49,255 nucleotides of DNA from Pseudomonas sp. BN417. GTDB lineage: Bacteria; Pseudomonadota; Gammaproteobacteria; Pseudomonadales; Pseudomonadaceae. Under the pieces are notes generated by a model that was not told the origin of the DNA, did not search any database, and was given only the letters and a program-made list of their open reading frames with translations. Both the position numbers and the translations under genes were made by a program. The stretch's first letter is position 1, and each line of letters opens with the position of its first letter. Positions 40,443 to 48,389 of the stretch are shown piece after piece. The stretch lies in NCBI RefSeq assembly GCF_029871205.1, contig NZ_SSOJ01000149.1, positions 1 to 49,255 of the forward strand, in the 5' to 3' direction.

Positions 40443-41768
40443 TCAGGCCAGCAGCGCCAGGGGCAGTTCCAGGGTGGCGATGAAGCCGCCTTCGGGGTGA
40501 TTGCCCAGGCGCAGGCTGCCACCGTGGCGCTCCACGGCCCGGCGCGCGATGGCCAGACCCAGGCCATGGCCGGCACCGGCCTGGTTGGGCGCGCGGAAGA
40601 AGGGCTCGCCCAGTTGCGCCAGGTGCTCCTCGGCAACGCCGGGGCCGTGGTCGCGGACCGCGATCAGCAGGCGGCCTTCCTCTTCTCTGGCACTCACTTC
40701 TACCGGTTGGCCCTGCGGGTTGAAGCGCAGGGCGTTGCGCAGCAGATTGTCCAAAGCCCGCTCCAGCATGTCCGGCCAGCCTTCGAGCTGGGGTTCGCCG
40801 CTGCAGTCGATGCGGATCTCCTGGTCCGGTGCCAGCAGCCGCGCATCTTCCTTCAGCTTTTCCAGTAGCGGCCGCAGCGCGATGAGGTGGCGCGCGCCGG
40901 GTTCGGCGTCCAGGCGGGCGAGGGCGAGGATTTCGCTGATCAGGGCCTCCAGCCGGTCGCACTCCTGACCCAGGCGTGGCCAGAGGGCTTCCCTCTGGTG
41001 GGGTTCGGCTCGTTCCGCCAGCGCCAGGGCGATACGCAGGCGCGCCAGTGGCGAGCGCAGTTCGTGGGAAACGTCACGCAACAGCTGGCGCTGGCTGCCG
41101 ATCAGGCCCTGCAGGCGTTGGCCCATGCGGTTGAAGTCACCGGCCAGCACGCCCAGTTCGTCGCGCCGACGTGCCAGGCGGGCCAGGCTGTCCTGCTGGT
41201 AGGCGGTCTGGCCGAGGTCATGCACCGCGCTGCGCAGGCGATTGAGGGGGCGGGTGATCGAAAGGGTCAGGGCCAGGCTGAACAGTGTCATCACCACCAG
41301 GGCGATGCCCAGGGCACTGATCGGCCAGAGCAGGCTGTCGCGGTGCCAGGCGTCCAGCTCAGGGTAGGGAATACGGTAGATCAGCAGGTAGGACTCACCG
41401 CTGGACGGGCTGGTGTATTCCTCGGTGAGGCGTCGCCAGGGCAGGCGTCGCGGGTTCTTCTGGCGTGCCTCGAAGGCGGCGGCGCGGCGCGGGAAGGTGC
41501 CCTCCACCACCAGTTGGCCGGTGTCGTTGAGGATCTGCACGTCGATTCGCGCGCGATGCCGGAAGTGCTCCAGGTAGCGCTGGGTATCGTCCACGCCCTG
41601 GTCTTCGTAGCGCTGCACCAGGCGTTCGGCCAGCCCCTGCAGCGACGGGTGGTGGCTGAGGATCCAGGCGTCCTGGTTCAGGGTGCGGCCGAGCAGGATG
41701 GAAAGGCCGGCCACCAGGGCCAGGGCGAGCCAGAGGGTGGCCAGGATTCGCCAGAAAAGTGAGCGCAA
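40443..41768 (-). CDS. Sensor histidine kinase, CpxA-like
   Basis: 441 residues from the TTG at 41768 (GGGAG six bases upstream). The longer GTG start at 41795 would lie inside the terminator stem of the upstream gene. Domains: first membrane helix (LFWRILATLWLALALVAGLSILLG), periplasmic sensor (about 30-145), second helix (LLWPISALGIALVVMTLFSLALT), HAMP, H box RDVSHELRSPLARLRIA, then N box LDNLLRNALRF, G1 DHGPGV and G2 GHGLGLAI. Gene context (response regulator, Spy-like protein, kinase) is that of the Pseudomonas CpxRS-like envelope stress system. Confidence 0.9.
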   Translation of the reverse strand: MRSLFWRILATLWLALALVAGLSILLGRTLNQDAWILSHHPSLQGLAERLVQRYEDQGVDDTQRYLEHFRHRARIDVQILNDTGQLVVEGTFPRRAAAFEARQKNPRRLPWRRLTEEYTSPSSGESYLLIYRIPYPELDAWHRDSLLWPISALGIALVVMTLFSLALTLSITRPLNRLRSAVHDLGQTAYQQDSLARLARRRDELGVLAGDFNRMGQRLQGLIGSQRQLLRDVSHELRSPLARLRIALALAERAEPHQREALWPRLGQECDRLEALISEILALARLDAEPGARHLIALRPLLEKLKEDARLLAPDQEIRIDCSGEPQLEGWPDMLERALDNLLRNALRFNPQGQPVEVSAREEEGRLLIAVRDHGPGVAEEHLAQLGEPFFRAPNQAGAGHGLGLAIARRAVERHGGSLRLGNHPEGGFIATLELPLALLA

Positions 41769-41789
41769 GTGGGGCTCCCGAACGACAAA

Positions 41790-41826
41790 GCCCACCAGGC
41801 CGGTCGGCCTGATGGGCGGGGCTTTG
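41790..41826 (-). terminator. Terminator between spy/cpxP-like gene and sensor kinase
   Basis: Imperfect GC-rich stem: AAAGCCCACCAGGCCG on one side and CGGCCTGATGGGCGGGGCTTT on the other in the plus-strand text, with the top of the stem at CCGGTCGG. On the minus strand the stem ends GGGCTTTGTC. It lies 22 bp before the kinase start and should reduce read-through, giving less kinase than Spy-like protein. Confidence 0.65.
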
Positions 41827-41849
41827 GTTGGCGGACAAGCCGCACGGAC

Positions 41850-42260
41850 TTACTCGGCCTTCTTGGCTTTCTCGGCCTTCCAGGCTTCGAACTCGGCGCG
41901 TTCCGCGCGGCGTTCTTCCAGCTTCTTCTGGATCTCGTCGAAGGTCTTCTGCTGCTCCGGCTTGAGCTGGGCGCGGATGGCTTCTCGGTTCTTGGTCTCG
42001 GCAGCCTTGAGCTCGTCCTGCATGGCTTTCTTCTCGGCGGCCGGCAGCTTGTCAAGGTAGCGCTGGGTAATCTCGTGGCGGGACTTCATCTGTTCGCGCA
42101 TCAGCTTGCCGATTTCATGGCGCTGCTCCTGGGTGAGGTCCAGCTCCCTGAACATGTGGCCACCGAAACCGCGCTCATGGCGCGGGCCGTCTTCCGGCAT
42201 GGCCATGGCCAGGGTCGGCAGGGTAGCGGCGAGCAGCAGGGCGGTAAGGGTCTTGCGCAT
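41850..42260 (-). CDS. CpxP/Spy family periplasmic protein
   Basis: 136 residues; AGGAG 7-8 bases before the ATG. The signal peptide (MRKTLTALLLAATLPTLAMA) is followed by an all-helical domain with LTXXQ motifs (DLTQEQRHEIGKLM and, degenerate, QLKPEQQKTFDEI). The Lys/Glu/Ala-rich C-terminus (KLEERRAERAEFEAWKAEKAKKAE) may be flexible. Spy and CpxP act as periplasmic chaperones or as feedback repressors of the CpxA-type kinase. The gene lies between the response regulator and kinase genes, downstream of a GTAAA direct repeat, so feedback control of this two-component system is likely. Confidence 0.9.
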   Translation of the reverse strand: MRKTLTALLLAATLPTLAMAMPEDGPRHERGFGGHMFRELDLTQEQRHEIGKLMREQMKSRHEITQRYLDKLPAAEKKAMQDELKAAETKNREAIRAQLKPEQQKTFDEIQKKLEERRAERAEFEAWKAEKAKKAE

Positions 42261-42343
42261 GGTGTTTCTCCTAGTCTCGATTCCGGCCGGTTGCCGGATG
42301 TGCCCAGTCTAGGGACGGCAAGGTCAAGGGCGGTCAGCCATGG

Positions 42344-42359
42344 GTAAAGGCTGGGTAAA
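42344..42359 (-). promoter_or_regulatory. CpxR-box-like direct repeat upstream of spy/cpxP-like gene
   Basis: GTAAA (42344-42348), six bases, GTAAA (42355-42359) in the plus-strand text; this matches the CpxR consensus GTAAA-N(4-8)-GTAAA described for enterobacteria and P. aeruginosa. The gene starts 84 bp away. On the minus strand a -35-like TTGACC (42327-42332, text GGTCAA) follows it. Binding of the neighbouring response regulator is the simplest explanation. Confidence 0.65.
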
Positions 42360-42389
42360 GAAAGTCCGGAACTGTCGCGTTGCTTCTTC

Positions 42390-42436
42390 GTAGGTTGGTG
42401 CGGGCCGCGTAGGTCTGAGCGAAGCGAAGCCCAACG
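42390..42436. repeat. Degraded GTAGGTTGGGC-family repeat
   Basis: CGTAGGTTGGTGCGGG at the start and TGAGCGAAGCGAAGCCCAAC (42415-42434) at the end resemble the intact copy at 38098-38137, with an insertion in the middle. It is between cpxR-like and spy-like genes and may weaken read-through. Confidence 0.5.
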
Positions 42437-42483
42437 AAGCGGCGCTAGCGTCGCCCAGCCTGCCGGAACGACCAGCGGCTGGT

Positions 42484-43161
42484 TCAGGCGCTGTAGTAGT
42501 AGCCGCGGCTGCGCAGGGCAAGGATGCGCGGGCGCCCGTCGGCATGGGCGCCGAGCTTCTTGCGCAGATTGCTGACGTGCATGTCGAGGCTGCGGTCATA
42601 GAGGGTCAACTTGCGGCCCAGGGCGAGTTGGGCCAGCTGCTGCTTGTCCAGCGGTTCGCCGGGCTGGCGCAGCAATGCCTCCAGCAGGCGGCCTTCGGAC
42701 AGGGTCAGGCTGATCTCGTGGTTGCCGATGCTGACGATGCCGCGCACCGGGCTGTAGCAGAGGTCGCCCACTTCCAGCTGGCTGGAGGGCTGTGGTGGCT
42801 GGCTGCGGCGCAGCACGGCGCGCAGGCGGGCAGTGAGTTCGCGGGGGTCGCAGGGTTTGGCCAGGTAGTCGTCGGCCCCCAGCTCCAGGCCGAGGATGCG
42901 GTCCAGCGGCTCGCCCCGGGCCGAGAGCATCAGCACCGGCAGCTCCGGGTGGTCGCTGCGCAATTGCTTGAGCAGTTCCAGGCCGCTGCCGTCCGGCAGC
43001 ATGACGTCCAGCACCACGGCTGCCGGCGCGTGCTCGGCCAGGGCGGCGCGCGCCGAATGGCCGTCATGGCAGGCGCGCACGCTGAAGCCTTCCTGGCTGA
43101 GCCAGCTGATCAGGAGCTCGCAGAGTTCCTGGTCGTCATCGATTAGCAGCAGTTCACTCAT
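42484..43161 (-). CDS. cpxR: Response regulator, CpxR-like (OmpR family)
   Basis: 225 residues from the ATG at 43161. The receiver domain has acidic pocket LIDDD, phospho-acceptor D52 (VVLDVMLPDGSG), Ser (MLSARG) and K (LAKPCDPREL). The C-terminal winged helix (about 135-225) has recognition region KLTLYDRSLDMHVSNLRKKLGAHADGRPRILALRSRGYYY. Position with a Spy-like gene and a CpxA-like kinase matches the Pseudomonas CpxR locus. The GTAAA-N6-GTAAA repeat downstream is a candidate target. An alternative start at 43182 would overlap the upstream gene. Confidence 0.92.
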   Translation of the reverse strand: MSELLLIDDDQELCELLISWLSQEGFSVRACHDGHSARAALAEHAPAAVVLDVMLPDGSGLELLKQLRSDHPELPVLMLSARGEPLDRILGLELGADDYLAKPCDPRELTARLRAVLRRSQPPQPSSQLEVGDLCYSPVRGIVSIGNHEISLTLSEGRLLEALLRQPGEPLDKQQLAQLALGRKLTLYDRSLDMHVSNLRKKLGAHADGRPRILALRSRGYYYSA

Positions 43162-43169
43162 GGGGCGGT

Positions 43170-43607
43170 TCAGTTGATCCATTGACGACGCTGGCGGCGC
43201 CCACCGCGGGCGGCCAAGCCGGTAACCAGGGACAGCAGGGCGACGCCGCCGCCGATGGCGAACCAGGTCTGCTGCTCGCTGAGCAGGCGCGGCGGTTGCG
43301 ACGCCTCGGCCGCCTTGAGCTGCAGCTTGAGGCGCTGGTTCTCCTGGCGCAGCCGGCTGAGCTGGGCGCTTTCCGGCTCGCCGCTGGCGGCCTCGAGCCT
43401 GGCGCTCAGCTCGCTGCGCTGGCGTTCACTGTCGGCCAGTTGGCCCTGCAGCTGGTGGAGTTGGGCGGCCAGTTCGTTGGGGGCGACAGACGAAGCCACC
43501 GCAGGGGTGTTCTCCGCCAGGGCCGCCGGTTGCAGGGGTTCTTCAGCCAGGGCCAGGCGGCAGAGCAGCGCGGCGGTTAACAGCAGGGGCAATTGACCGG
43601 CGGGCAT
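43170..43607 (-). CDS. Exported coiled-coil protein with C-terminal membrane anchor
   Basis: 145 residues; GGAG before the ATG. A signal peptide (MPAGQLPLLLTAALLCRLALA), a long predicted coiled coil (about 45-110: ELAAQLHQLQGQLADSERQRSELSARLEAASGEPESAQLSRLRQENQRLKLQLK), then a membrane helix (TWFAIGGGVALLSLVTGLAA) and a basic tail (RGGRRQRRQW). This resembles the back half of the SH3-domain/TIGR04211 envelope proteins, without the SH3 domain. It is 8 bp upstream of the cpxR-like gene, probably in one transcript, so an envelope-stress role is plausible. Function unknown. Confidence 0.8.
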   Translation of the reverse strand: MPAGQLPLLLTAALLCRLALAEEPLQPAALAENTPAVASSVAPNELAAQLHQLQGQLADSERQRSELSARLEAASGEPESAQLSRLRQENQRLKLQLKAAEASQPPRLLSEQQTWFAIGGGVALLSLVTGLAARGGRRQRRQWIN

Positions 43608-43651
43608 CGGAACTCCTTTTTCCTGGCGTGGTTAGGCTGGCGAACGTCGGC

Positions 43652-43951
43652 TTAGGGGTAGACCTGCTTGAACGGCTTGACCACTACCTCGGCGTAGACG
43701 CCGGCGGCGCGATAGGGATCGGCGTCGGCCCAGGCCTTGGCGGCGTCGAGGGAGTCGAACTCGGCAACGATCAGGCTGCCGGAGAAGCCCGCGCTGCCCG
43801 GATCGATGCTGTCCACCGCCGGGTGCGGGCCGGCCAGGACCAGGCGGCCTTCAGCTTTCAGCTGCTCGAGGCGCGCGAGGTGCGCGGGGCGGCTGGCGAG
43901 GCGGTTTTCCAGGGATCCGGCAACGTCGGTGGCGATGATGGCGTAGAGCAT
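43652..43951 (-). CDS. YciI family protein
   Basis: 99 residues; AAGGA before the ATG. Ferredoxin-like YciI fold: [42 protein letters not shown] with the conserved R-x-H-x-x-x-L pair, then [22 protein letters not shown] and a C-terminal VKPFKQVYP. The conserved His-Asp pair of the family (H24 and D72/D78 region) is present. Biochemical role unknown; relatives may be dehydratases or hydrolases. It lies 8 bp after yciB on the same strand, the common yciB-yciI arrangement. Confidence 0.93.
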   Translation of the reverse strand: MLYAIIATDVAGSLENRLASRPAHLARLEQLKAEGRLVLAGPHPAVDSIDPGSAGFSGSLIVAEFDSLDAAKAWADADPYRAAGVYAEVVVKPFKQVYP

Positions 43952-43959
43952 GGCAGTCC

Positions 43960-44550
43960 TTACTGTTGAGGCTTTTCGGATTCGCTGTCGTGGATGTGGC
44001 GGGCCAGGAAGACGCCCTGGCCGACCAGGAAGAGTACGGTCATGCCGAGGCTGCCGAAGACTTTGAAGTCCACCCAGAACTCATGGAAGGTGAAGGCTAC
44101 GAACAGGTTGGCGAAGCCGCAGACCAGGAAAAACGCGATCCAGGCCAGGTTCAGGCGCACCCAGATGGCATCCGGCATGTTCAGGGCGTGGCCCATCACT
44201 CGCTGGATCAGCGGCTTGTCGCCGATGAAGTGGCTACCGGCGAAGGCCAGGGCGAAGAGCCAGTTCACCACGGGCGCCTTCCACTTGAGGAAGGTCTCGC
44301 TGTGGAAGGCCAGGGTCATGCCGCCGAACACCAGACAGGCCGCCAGGGTCAGCCACTGGCCTTTTTCCAGGCGGCGCTGGAGCAGGAAGATGGCGCCGTA
44401 GACGATCACCGAGCTGATGATAAGAACGGCAGTGGCGCTGAAAATACCGCCTAGCATATAGGTATGCCCGGCCAGCTCGACGGCGCGCGGTTCCAGTTTG
44501 TAGACGATGAAGAAGAGGATGAGTGGGATAAAGTCGATGAATTGTTTCAC
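43960..44550 (-). CDS. yciB: Inner membrane-spanning protein YciB (septation protein A)
   Basis: 196 residues from a GTG at 44550 ([20 protein letters not shown]), where the family begins; an upstream ATG in frame would add 13 atypical residues. It has five to six membrane helices and the conserved segments [30 protein letters not shown] and [33 protein letters not shown]. It is involved in cell-envelope synthesis and septation, and interacts with division and elongation proteins in enterobacteria. It is divergent from the PHP gene with 66 bp between the starts. Confidence 0.94.
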   Translation of the reverse strand: MKQFIDFIPLILFFIVYKLEPRAVELAGHTYMLGGIFSATAVLIISSVIVYGAIFLLQRRLEKGQWLTLAACLVFGGMTLAFHSETFLKWKAPVVNWLFALAFAGSHFIGDKPLIQRVMGHALNMPDAIWVRLNLAWIAFFLVCGFANLFVAFTFHEFWVDFKVFGSLGMTVLFLVGQGVFLARHIHDSESEKPQQ

Positions 44551-44616
44551 GGCGGCAGCCAGAAGCGGGATGTGGCGGCATAATAACAAACCATTCCCCT
44601 AGCGAAAGCAGAGCCC

Positions 44617-45483
44617 ATGCAGATAGACCTGCATTGCCACAGTACGGCCTCCGACGGTGTCCTGGCCCCCGCAGTCCTGGTCGCCCGCGCCTTTGATCGC
44701 GGCGTGCGCCTGCTCGCGCTCACCGACCACGACACGCTGGAAGGTCTGGAAGAGGCGCGGGCAGCGGCCCAGGCGCTGGATATGCAACTGATCAACGGTA
44801 TCGAGCTGTCCTGTACCTGGGGCGGCGCGACCATCCATGTCCTCGGCTATGCCTTCGCCGCCGATGCCCCGGCCCTGCTCGAGTCCATCGCCGCCTTGCA
44901 CGATGGCCGTTGGGCGCGGGCCGAGGAAATCGCCCGCCGCCTGGCGGCCAAGGGCATGCCCGGCGCGCTGGAGGGCGCGCGGGCGGTGCAGCAGGAGCTG
45001 GGCGACAGCGGCAACGCACCGGCGCGGCCGCACTTCGCGGAATTCCTGGTCCGCGGCGGCTTCGTCAGCGACCGTGCCGAAGCCTTCCGCAAGTGGCTGG
45101 GGGCCGGCAAGCTGGGCGACGTCAAGCAGCACTGGCCGACCCTGGCTGACGCAGTGGGTACCCTGCGCGCCGCCGGTGCCTGGATCAGCCTGGCGCACCC
45201 CTGGCAGTACAACTTCACCGGCGCCAAGCGGCGCAAGCTGGTGACGGATTTCATCCAGGCCGGCGGTCACGCCCTGGAAGTGTCCAACGGCCTGCAGCCG
45301 GCGGAACAGGTGGGAAGCCTGTCCACCCTGGCGCGAGAATTCGGCATGCTGGTCAGTGCCGGTAGCGATTTCCACGCACCCTGCGATTGGTCGGAGCTGG
45401 GCATGTACCGACCCTTGCCGGATGACTTGCCGCCGATCTGGGGGCGCTTCCGCCATGCACACAGCCCTATTGCTGCCCTCTGA
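44617..45483 (+). CDS. rnm: PHP-domain phosphoesterase (Rnm/TrpH/YciV family)
   Basis: 288 residues. PHP motifs: DLHCHSTASDGVL (H6-x-H8), LTDHDTLEG (D34-H35-D36), NGIELSC (E64), LAHP (H193 region) and SAGSDFHAP (D/H pair near 251-254). These bind three metals. E. coli Rnm (formerly TrpH) is a 5'-3' exonuclease that hydrolyses 3',5'-nucleotide bisphosphates and matures the 5' ends of rRNAs. The next gene, yciO-like, follows 13 bp later, the same order as in E. coli. Confidence 0.93.
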   Translation: MQIDLHCHSTASDGVLAPAVLVARAFDRGVRLLALTDHDTLEGLEEARAAAQALDMQLINGIELSCTWGGATIHVLGYAFAADAPALLESIAALHDGRWARAEEIARRLAAKGMPGALEGARAVQQELGDSGNAPARPHFAEFLVRGGFVSDRAEAFRKWLGAGKLGDVKQHWPTLADAVGTLRAAGAWISLAHPWQYNFTGAKRRKLVTDFIQAGGHALEVSNGLQPAEQVGSLSTLAREFGMLVSAGSDFHAPCDWSELGMYRPLPDDLPPIWGRFRHAHSPIAAL

Positions 45484-45496
45484 ACAGGGAGATGTC

Positions 45497-46126
45497 GTGA
45501 GTCAATTTTTCCAGGTACACCCGGAGAATCCACAGCCGCGCCTGATCAAGCAGGCCGTGGAGATCGTCAAGGCCGGCGGGGTGATCGTCTATCCGACCGA
45601 TTCGTCTTATGCGCTGGGCTGCCTGATCGGCGACAAGAGTGCCGTCGAGCGCATCCGCCGCCTGCGCAGGCTGGACGAGAAGCACAATTTCACCCTGGTC
45701 TGCCGCGACCTGTCCGAGATCGGCGTCTTCGCCAAGGTGGATACCACCGCCTTCCGCCTGATCAAGGCGCACACGCCGGGGCCCTACACCTTCATTCTCA
45801 GCGCCACCCGCGAAGTGCCGCGCATGCTGATGCACCCGAAACGGCGCACCATCGGCCTGCGGGTACCCGACCACCCCATCGCCCTGGCCCTGCTGGAGCA
45901 ACTGGGCGCACCCCTGATGAGCACCAGCCTGATCCTCCCCGGTGAAGAGCTGCCCATGAGCGATCCCTACGAGATGCGGCAGATCCTCGAGCACCAGGTG
46001 GACCTGATCATCGATGGCGGCCATGGCGGCATGGCCGCGTCCACCGTGATCAACCTCGCCGACGGCGAACCCGAGGTGGTGCGCGTGGGCTGCGGAGACC
46101 CGGAACCCTTTCTCGGCGAGGGCTGA
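45497..46126 (+). CDS. yciO: YciO-like Sua5/YrdC family protein
   Basis: 209 residues from a GTG at 45497 (SQFFQVHPENPQPRLIKQAVEIVKAGGVIVYPTDSSYALGCL), with GGGAG just upstream. The YrdC fold has the KxR..SxN-like site: RIRRLRRLDEKHNFTLVCRDLSEIG, PGPYTFILSAT, RRTIGLRVPDHPI and PLMSTSLILPG. TsaC proteins make threonylcarbamoyl-AMP for tRNA t6A; YciO is a paralogue that does not fully replace it, with a DEKHNF replacement near the KxR motif. Biological role uncertain. Coupled to rnm. Confidence 0.92.
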   Translation: MSQFFQVHPENPQPRLIKQAVEIVKAGGVIVYPTDSSYALGCLIGDKSAVERIRRLRRLDEKHNFTLVCRDLSEIGVFAKVDTTAFRLIKAHTPGPYTFILSATREVPRMLMHPKRRTIGLRVPDHPIALALLEQLGAPLMSTSLILPGEELPMSDPYEMRQILEHQVDLIIDGGHGGMAASTVINLADGEPEVVRVGCGDPEPFLGEG

Positions 46127-46135
46127 ACTGGCCGG

Positions 46136-46492
46136 TCACAGCAGGATCGCCACCAGGATGATCAATAGCAGGATGATGATGAAGTCGGTGGTGCTGAGGT
46201 TCCCCCCCGCGGGCACCGAGTCCATCTTCTGCACTATCTGCGCGGCTTCTTCATTGGTCAGGGCCTTGACCCTGGCCCGCGCCGCGGCAGCGTCCACGCC
46301 CATGGCGCGCATTTCGTCCTGAACCTTGGACTGAGTGAGAAATGCATCGAGCTTGGCGCGATCGTTCGACTGTTGCTGGGTCGAGACCGCTTCATCGGTG
46401 CCGATCATGCCGGCTTGGGCCGTGGTTGCCGGCACCAGGCTGAGGCAGAGGAACATCAGGACGGCACTGAACATCAGGGTGACGAGTTTCAT
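46136..46492 (-). CDS. PA2780 family (DUF6627) protein
   Basis: 118 residues; strong AAGGAGG upstream. The signal-like N-terminus (KLVTLMFSAVLMFLCLSLVPATTAQA) precedes a helical middle (QQQSNDRAKLDAFLTQSKVQDEMRAMGVDAAAARARVKALTNEEAAQIVQKM) and a strongly hydrophobic C-terminal helix (DFIIILLLIILVAILL). Family members often occur beside a C39-type peptidase (PA2778 family); no such partner is adjacent here. Function unknown. It converges on yciO with 9 bp between stops. Confidence 0.88.
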   Translation of the reverse strand: MKLVTLMFSAVLMFLCLSLVPATTAQAGMIGTDEAVSTQQQSNDRAKLDAFLTQSKVQDEMRAMGVDAAAARARVKALTNEEAAQIVQKMDSVPAGGNLSTTDFIIILLLIILVAILL

Positions 46493-46662
46493 CGGAACCT
46501 CCTTGAGCTTTTAGCTCCAGACCTGACCAGGGGTGCTGCGTCGTACTTTTTTAGTCTGGCACATGGTGCTAACGTGCCCTTTTTCCGCCGACCGGCGCAT
46601 TGCCGGCGAGCCCTCCCACCCCAGGCAGCAGCGCCGCGCCGGCCGCGCCGCGAGAGAAACAG

Positions 46663-47490
46663 ATGCAGAACACGCCGCCCCCCGAGGGTCAGGACAGCCA
46701 GGCGGGCGCCCAGCAGGAACTGCCCTTCGCCCTGGTCTACGGCCAGGCGGTCACCGAGCTGCCGCAGGATCTCTATATTCCGCCGGACGCCCTGGAAGTC
46801 TTCCTCGAGGCCTTCGAAGGTCCGCTTGACCTGCTGCTCTACCTGATTCGCAAGCAGAACATCGACATCCTCGACATCCCGGTCGCCGCCATCACCCATC
46901 AGTACATGTCCTACGTGGAACTGATGAAGTCGGTGCGCCTGGAGCTGGCCGCCGAGTACCTGGTGATGGCGGCCATGCTCGCCGAGATCAAGTCGCGCAT
47001 GCTGCTGCCGCGCTCCAGCGAGGTGGAAGAAGAGGAAGACGATCCGCGTGCCGAACTGATCCGTCGTCTCCAGGAGTACGAGCGCTTCAAGCAGGCCGCC
47101 GAAGGCATCGACCAACTGCCGCGGGTGGGCCGTGACGTCACGGTGCCGCGTCTGGATGCCCCGGAGGCACGGGCGCGCAAGCTGCTGCCGGACGTTGCCC
47201 TGGAGGAATTGCTGCTCTCCATGGCCGAGGTGCTGCGCCGCGCCGATATGTTCGAGAGCCACCAGATCACCCGCGAAACGCTGTCCACCCGCGAGCGCAT
47301 GAGCGAAGTGCTGGAAAAGCTCAAGGGCGGCGCTTTCGTGCCCTTCGTCAGCTTGTTCACGGTGGAGGAAGGGCGCCTGGGGGTGGTGGTCACCTTCATG
47401 GCGGTGCTGGAACTGATCAAGGAACAGCTGGTGGAACTGGTGCAGAATGAGCCCTTCGCTGCCATCCATGTGCGCGCCAGAGCCGAGTAG
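46663..47490 (+). CDS. scpA: Segregation and condensation protein A (ScpA)
   Basis: 275 residues from the ATG at 46663 (MQNTPPPEGQDSQAG); upstream in-frame ATGs lack similarity. Kleisin family: VFLEAFEGPLDLLLYLIRKQNIDILDIPVAAITHQYMSYVELM is the N-terminal SMC-neck-binding domain. LAAEYLVMAAMLAEIKSRMLLP follows, then a charged linker and a C-terminal winged helix (VVVTFMAVLELIKEQLVELVQ) that binds the SMC head. With SMC and ScpB it forms the condensin-like complex for chromosome segregation. scpB begins at the next base after its stop. Confidence 0.95.
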   Translation: MQNTPPPEGQDSQAGAQQELPFALVYGQAVTELPQDLYIPPDALEVFLEAFEGPLDLLLYLIRKQNIDILDIPVAAITHQYMSYVELMKSVRLELAAEYLVMAAMLAEIKSRMLLPRSSEVEEEEDDPRAELIRRLQEYERFKQAAEGIDQLPRVGRDVTVPRLDAPEARARKLLPDVALEELLLSMAEVLRRADMFESHQITRETLSTRERMSEVLEKLKGGAFVPFVSLFTVEEGRLGVVVTFMAVLELIKEQLVELVQNEPFAAIHVRARAE

Positions 47491-48279
47491 ATGAACCTCA
47501 ACGACCCCAACGAACTCGCCTCGTTGCTGGAAGCCTTCCTGCTGGCCTCCGGCAAGCCTTTGTCGCTGGAGCGCCTGGCCGAACTCTTCGAGGAGGCCGA
47601 GCGCCCCGAGCTGTCGGTGATCCGCTCGGCGCTTGCCGTGCTGGCGCGAACCTGCGAAGGGCGGGCCTTCGAGCTGCGCGAGGTGGCCTCCGGCTACCGC
47701 CTGCAGGTGCGCGAACGCTTCGCCCCCTGGGTCGGTCGACTCTGGGAGGAGCGTCCGCAGCGTTATTCCCGCGCCATGCTGGAGACCCTGGCGCTGGTGG
47801 CCTATCGGCAACCTATCACCCGTGGCGAAATCGAGGATATCCGCGGCGTCGCGGTCAACAGCCAGATCGTCAAGACCCTGCTCGAGCGCGAATGGATACG
47901 GGTGGTCGGCTACCGCGACGTGCCCGGCAAGCCGGCGATGTTCGCCACTACCCGCGCCTTCCTTGATCACTTCAACCTGAAAAGCCTGGACGAGCTGCCA
48001 CCGCTGGCCGCCCTGCGCGAACTGGAGCCCGAGCCGATGCTGGCCCTGGACGATGGCGAACTCCCGGTTCCCGAAGCCTTGCAGGCCCGCGCCGATGCCG
48101 AGCAGCCGACCGAGCCGCGGGAGGAAACCAGTTTCCGCAGCTTGCTGGCCGAGCTGGACATCATGGAGGAGGGTTTGAAGACCGATTTCGACGACCTGCT
48201 CCAGGATCAGTCGGAGGACGCAGAAGCCGTCGCCACCGAGGACGACGACGAGCCGCTGCCGGACGAGACCCTGCATTGA
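47491..48279 (+). CDS. scpB: Segregation and condensation protein B (ScpB)
   Basis: 262 residues, starting immediately after the scpA stop (TAGATG). Two winged-helix domains (LASLLEAFLLASGKPLSLERLAELFEE and RYSRAMLETLALVAYRQPITRGEIEDIRGVAVNSQIVKTLLEREWIRVVGYRDVPGKPAMFATTRAFLDHFNLKSLDELPPL) are the conserved kite core. The Asp/Glu-rich C-terminal extension (about 175-262), common in Pseudomonas ScpB, is probably disordered. ScpB dimers bind the ScpA linker. Confidence 0.95.
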   Translation: MNLNDPNELASLLEAFLLASGKPLSLERLAELFEEAERPELSVIRSALAVLARTCEGRAFELREVASGYRLQVRERFAPWVGRLWEERPQRYSRAMLETLALVAYRQPITRGEIEDIRGVAVNSQIVKTLLEREWIRVVGYRDVPGKPAMFATTRAFLDHFNLKSLDELPPLAALRELEPEPMLALDDGELPVPEALQARADAEQPTEPREETSFRSLLAELDIMEEGLKTDFDDLLQDQSEDAEAVATEDDDEPLPDETLH

Positions 48280-48299
48280 CCGCCGCCACTCGGCGGCGG
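48280..48299. terminator. Hairpin after scpB
   Basis: CCGCCGCC (48280-48287) and GGCGGCGG (48292-48299) form a perfect 8-bp stem, loop ACTC, starting at the base after the scpB stop. No T-run follows, so it may be a partial terminator between scpB and rluB. Confidence 0.5.
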
Positions 48300-48389
48300 G
48301 GCTGACACCGCGTCATTACTCAGCTAGCTTCAGTGTCTTCGGCCACGTATGATGCGCGACCTTTTTACTGCCACACCGGGAGGTGCCCA

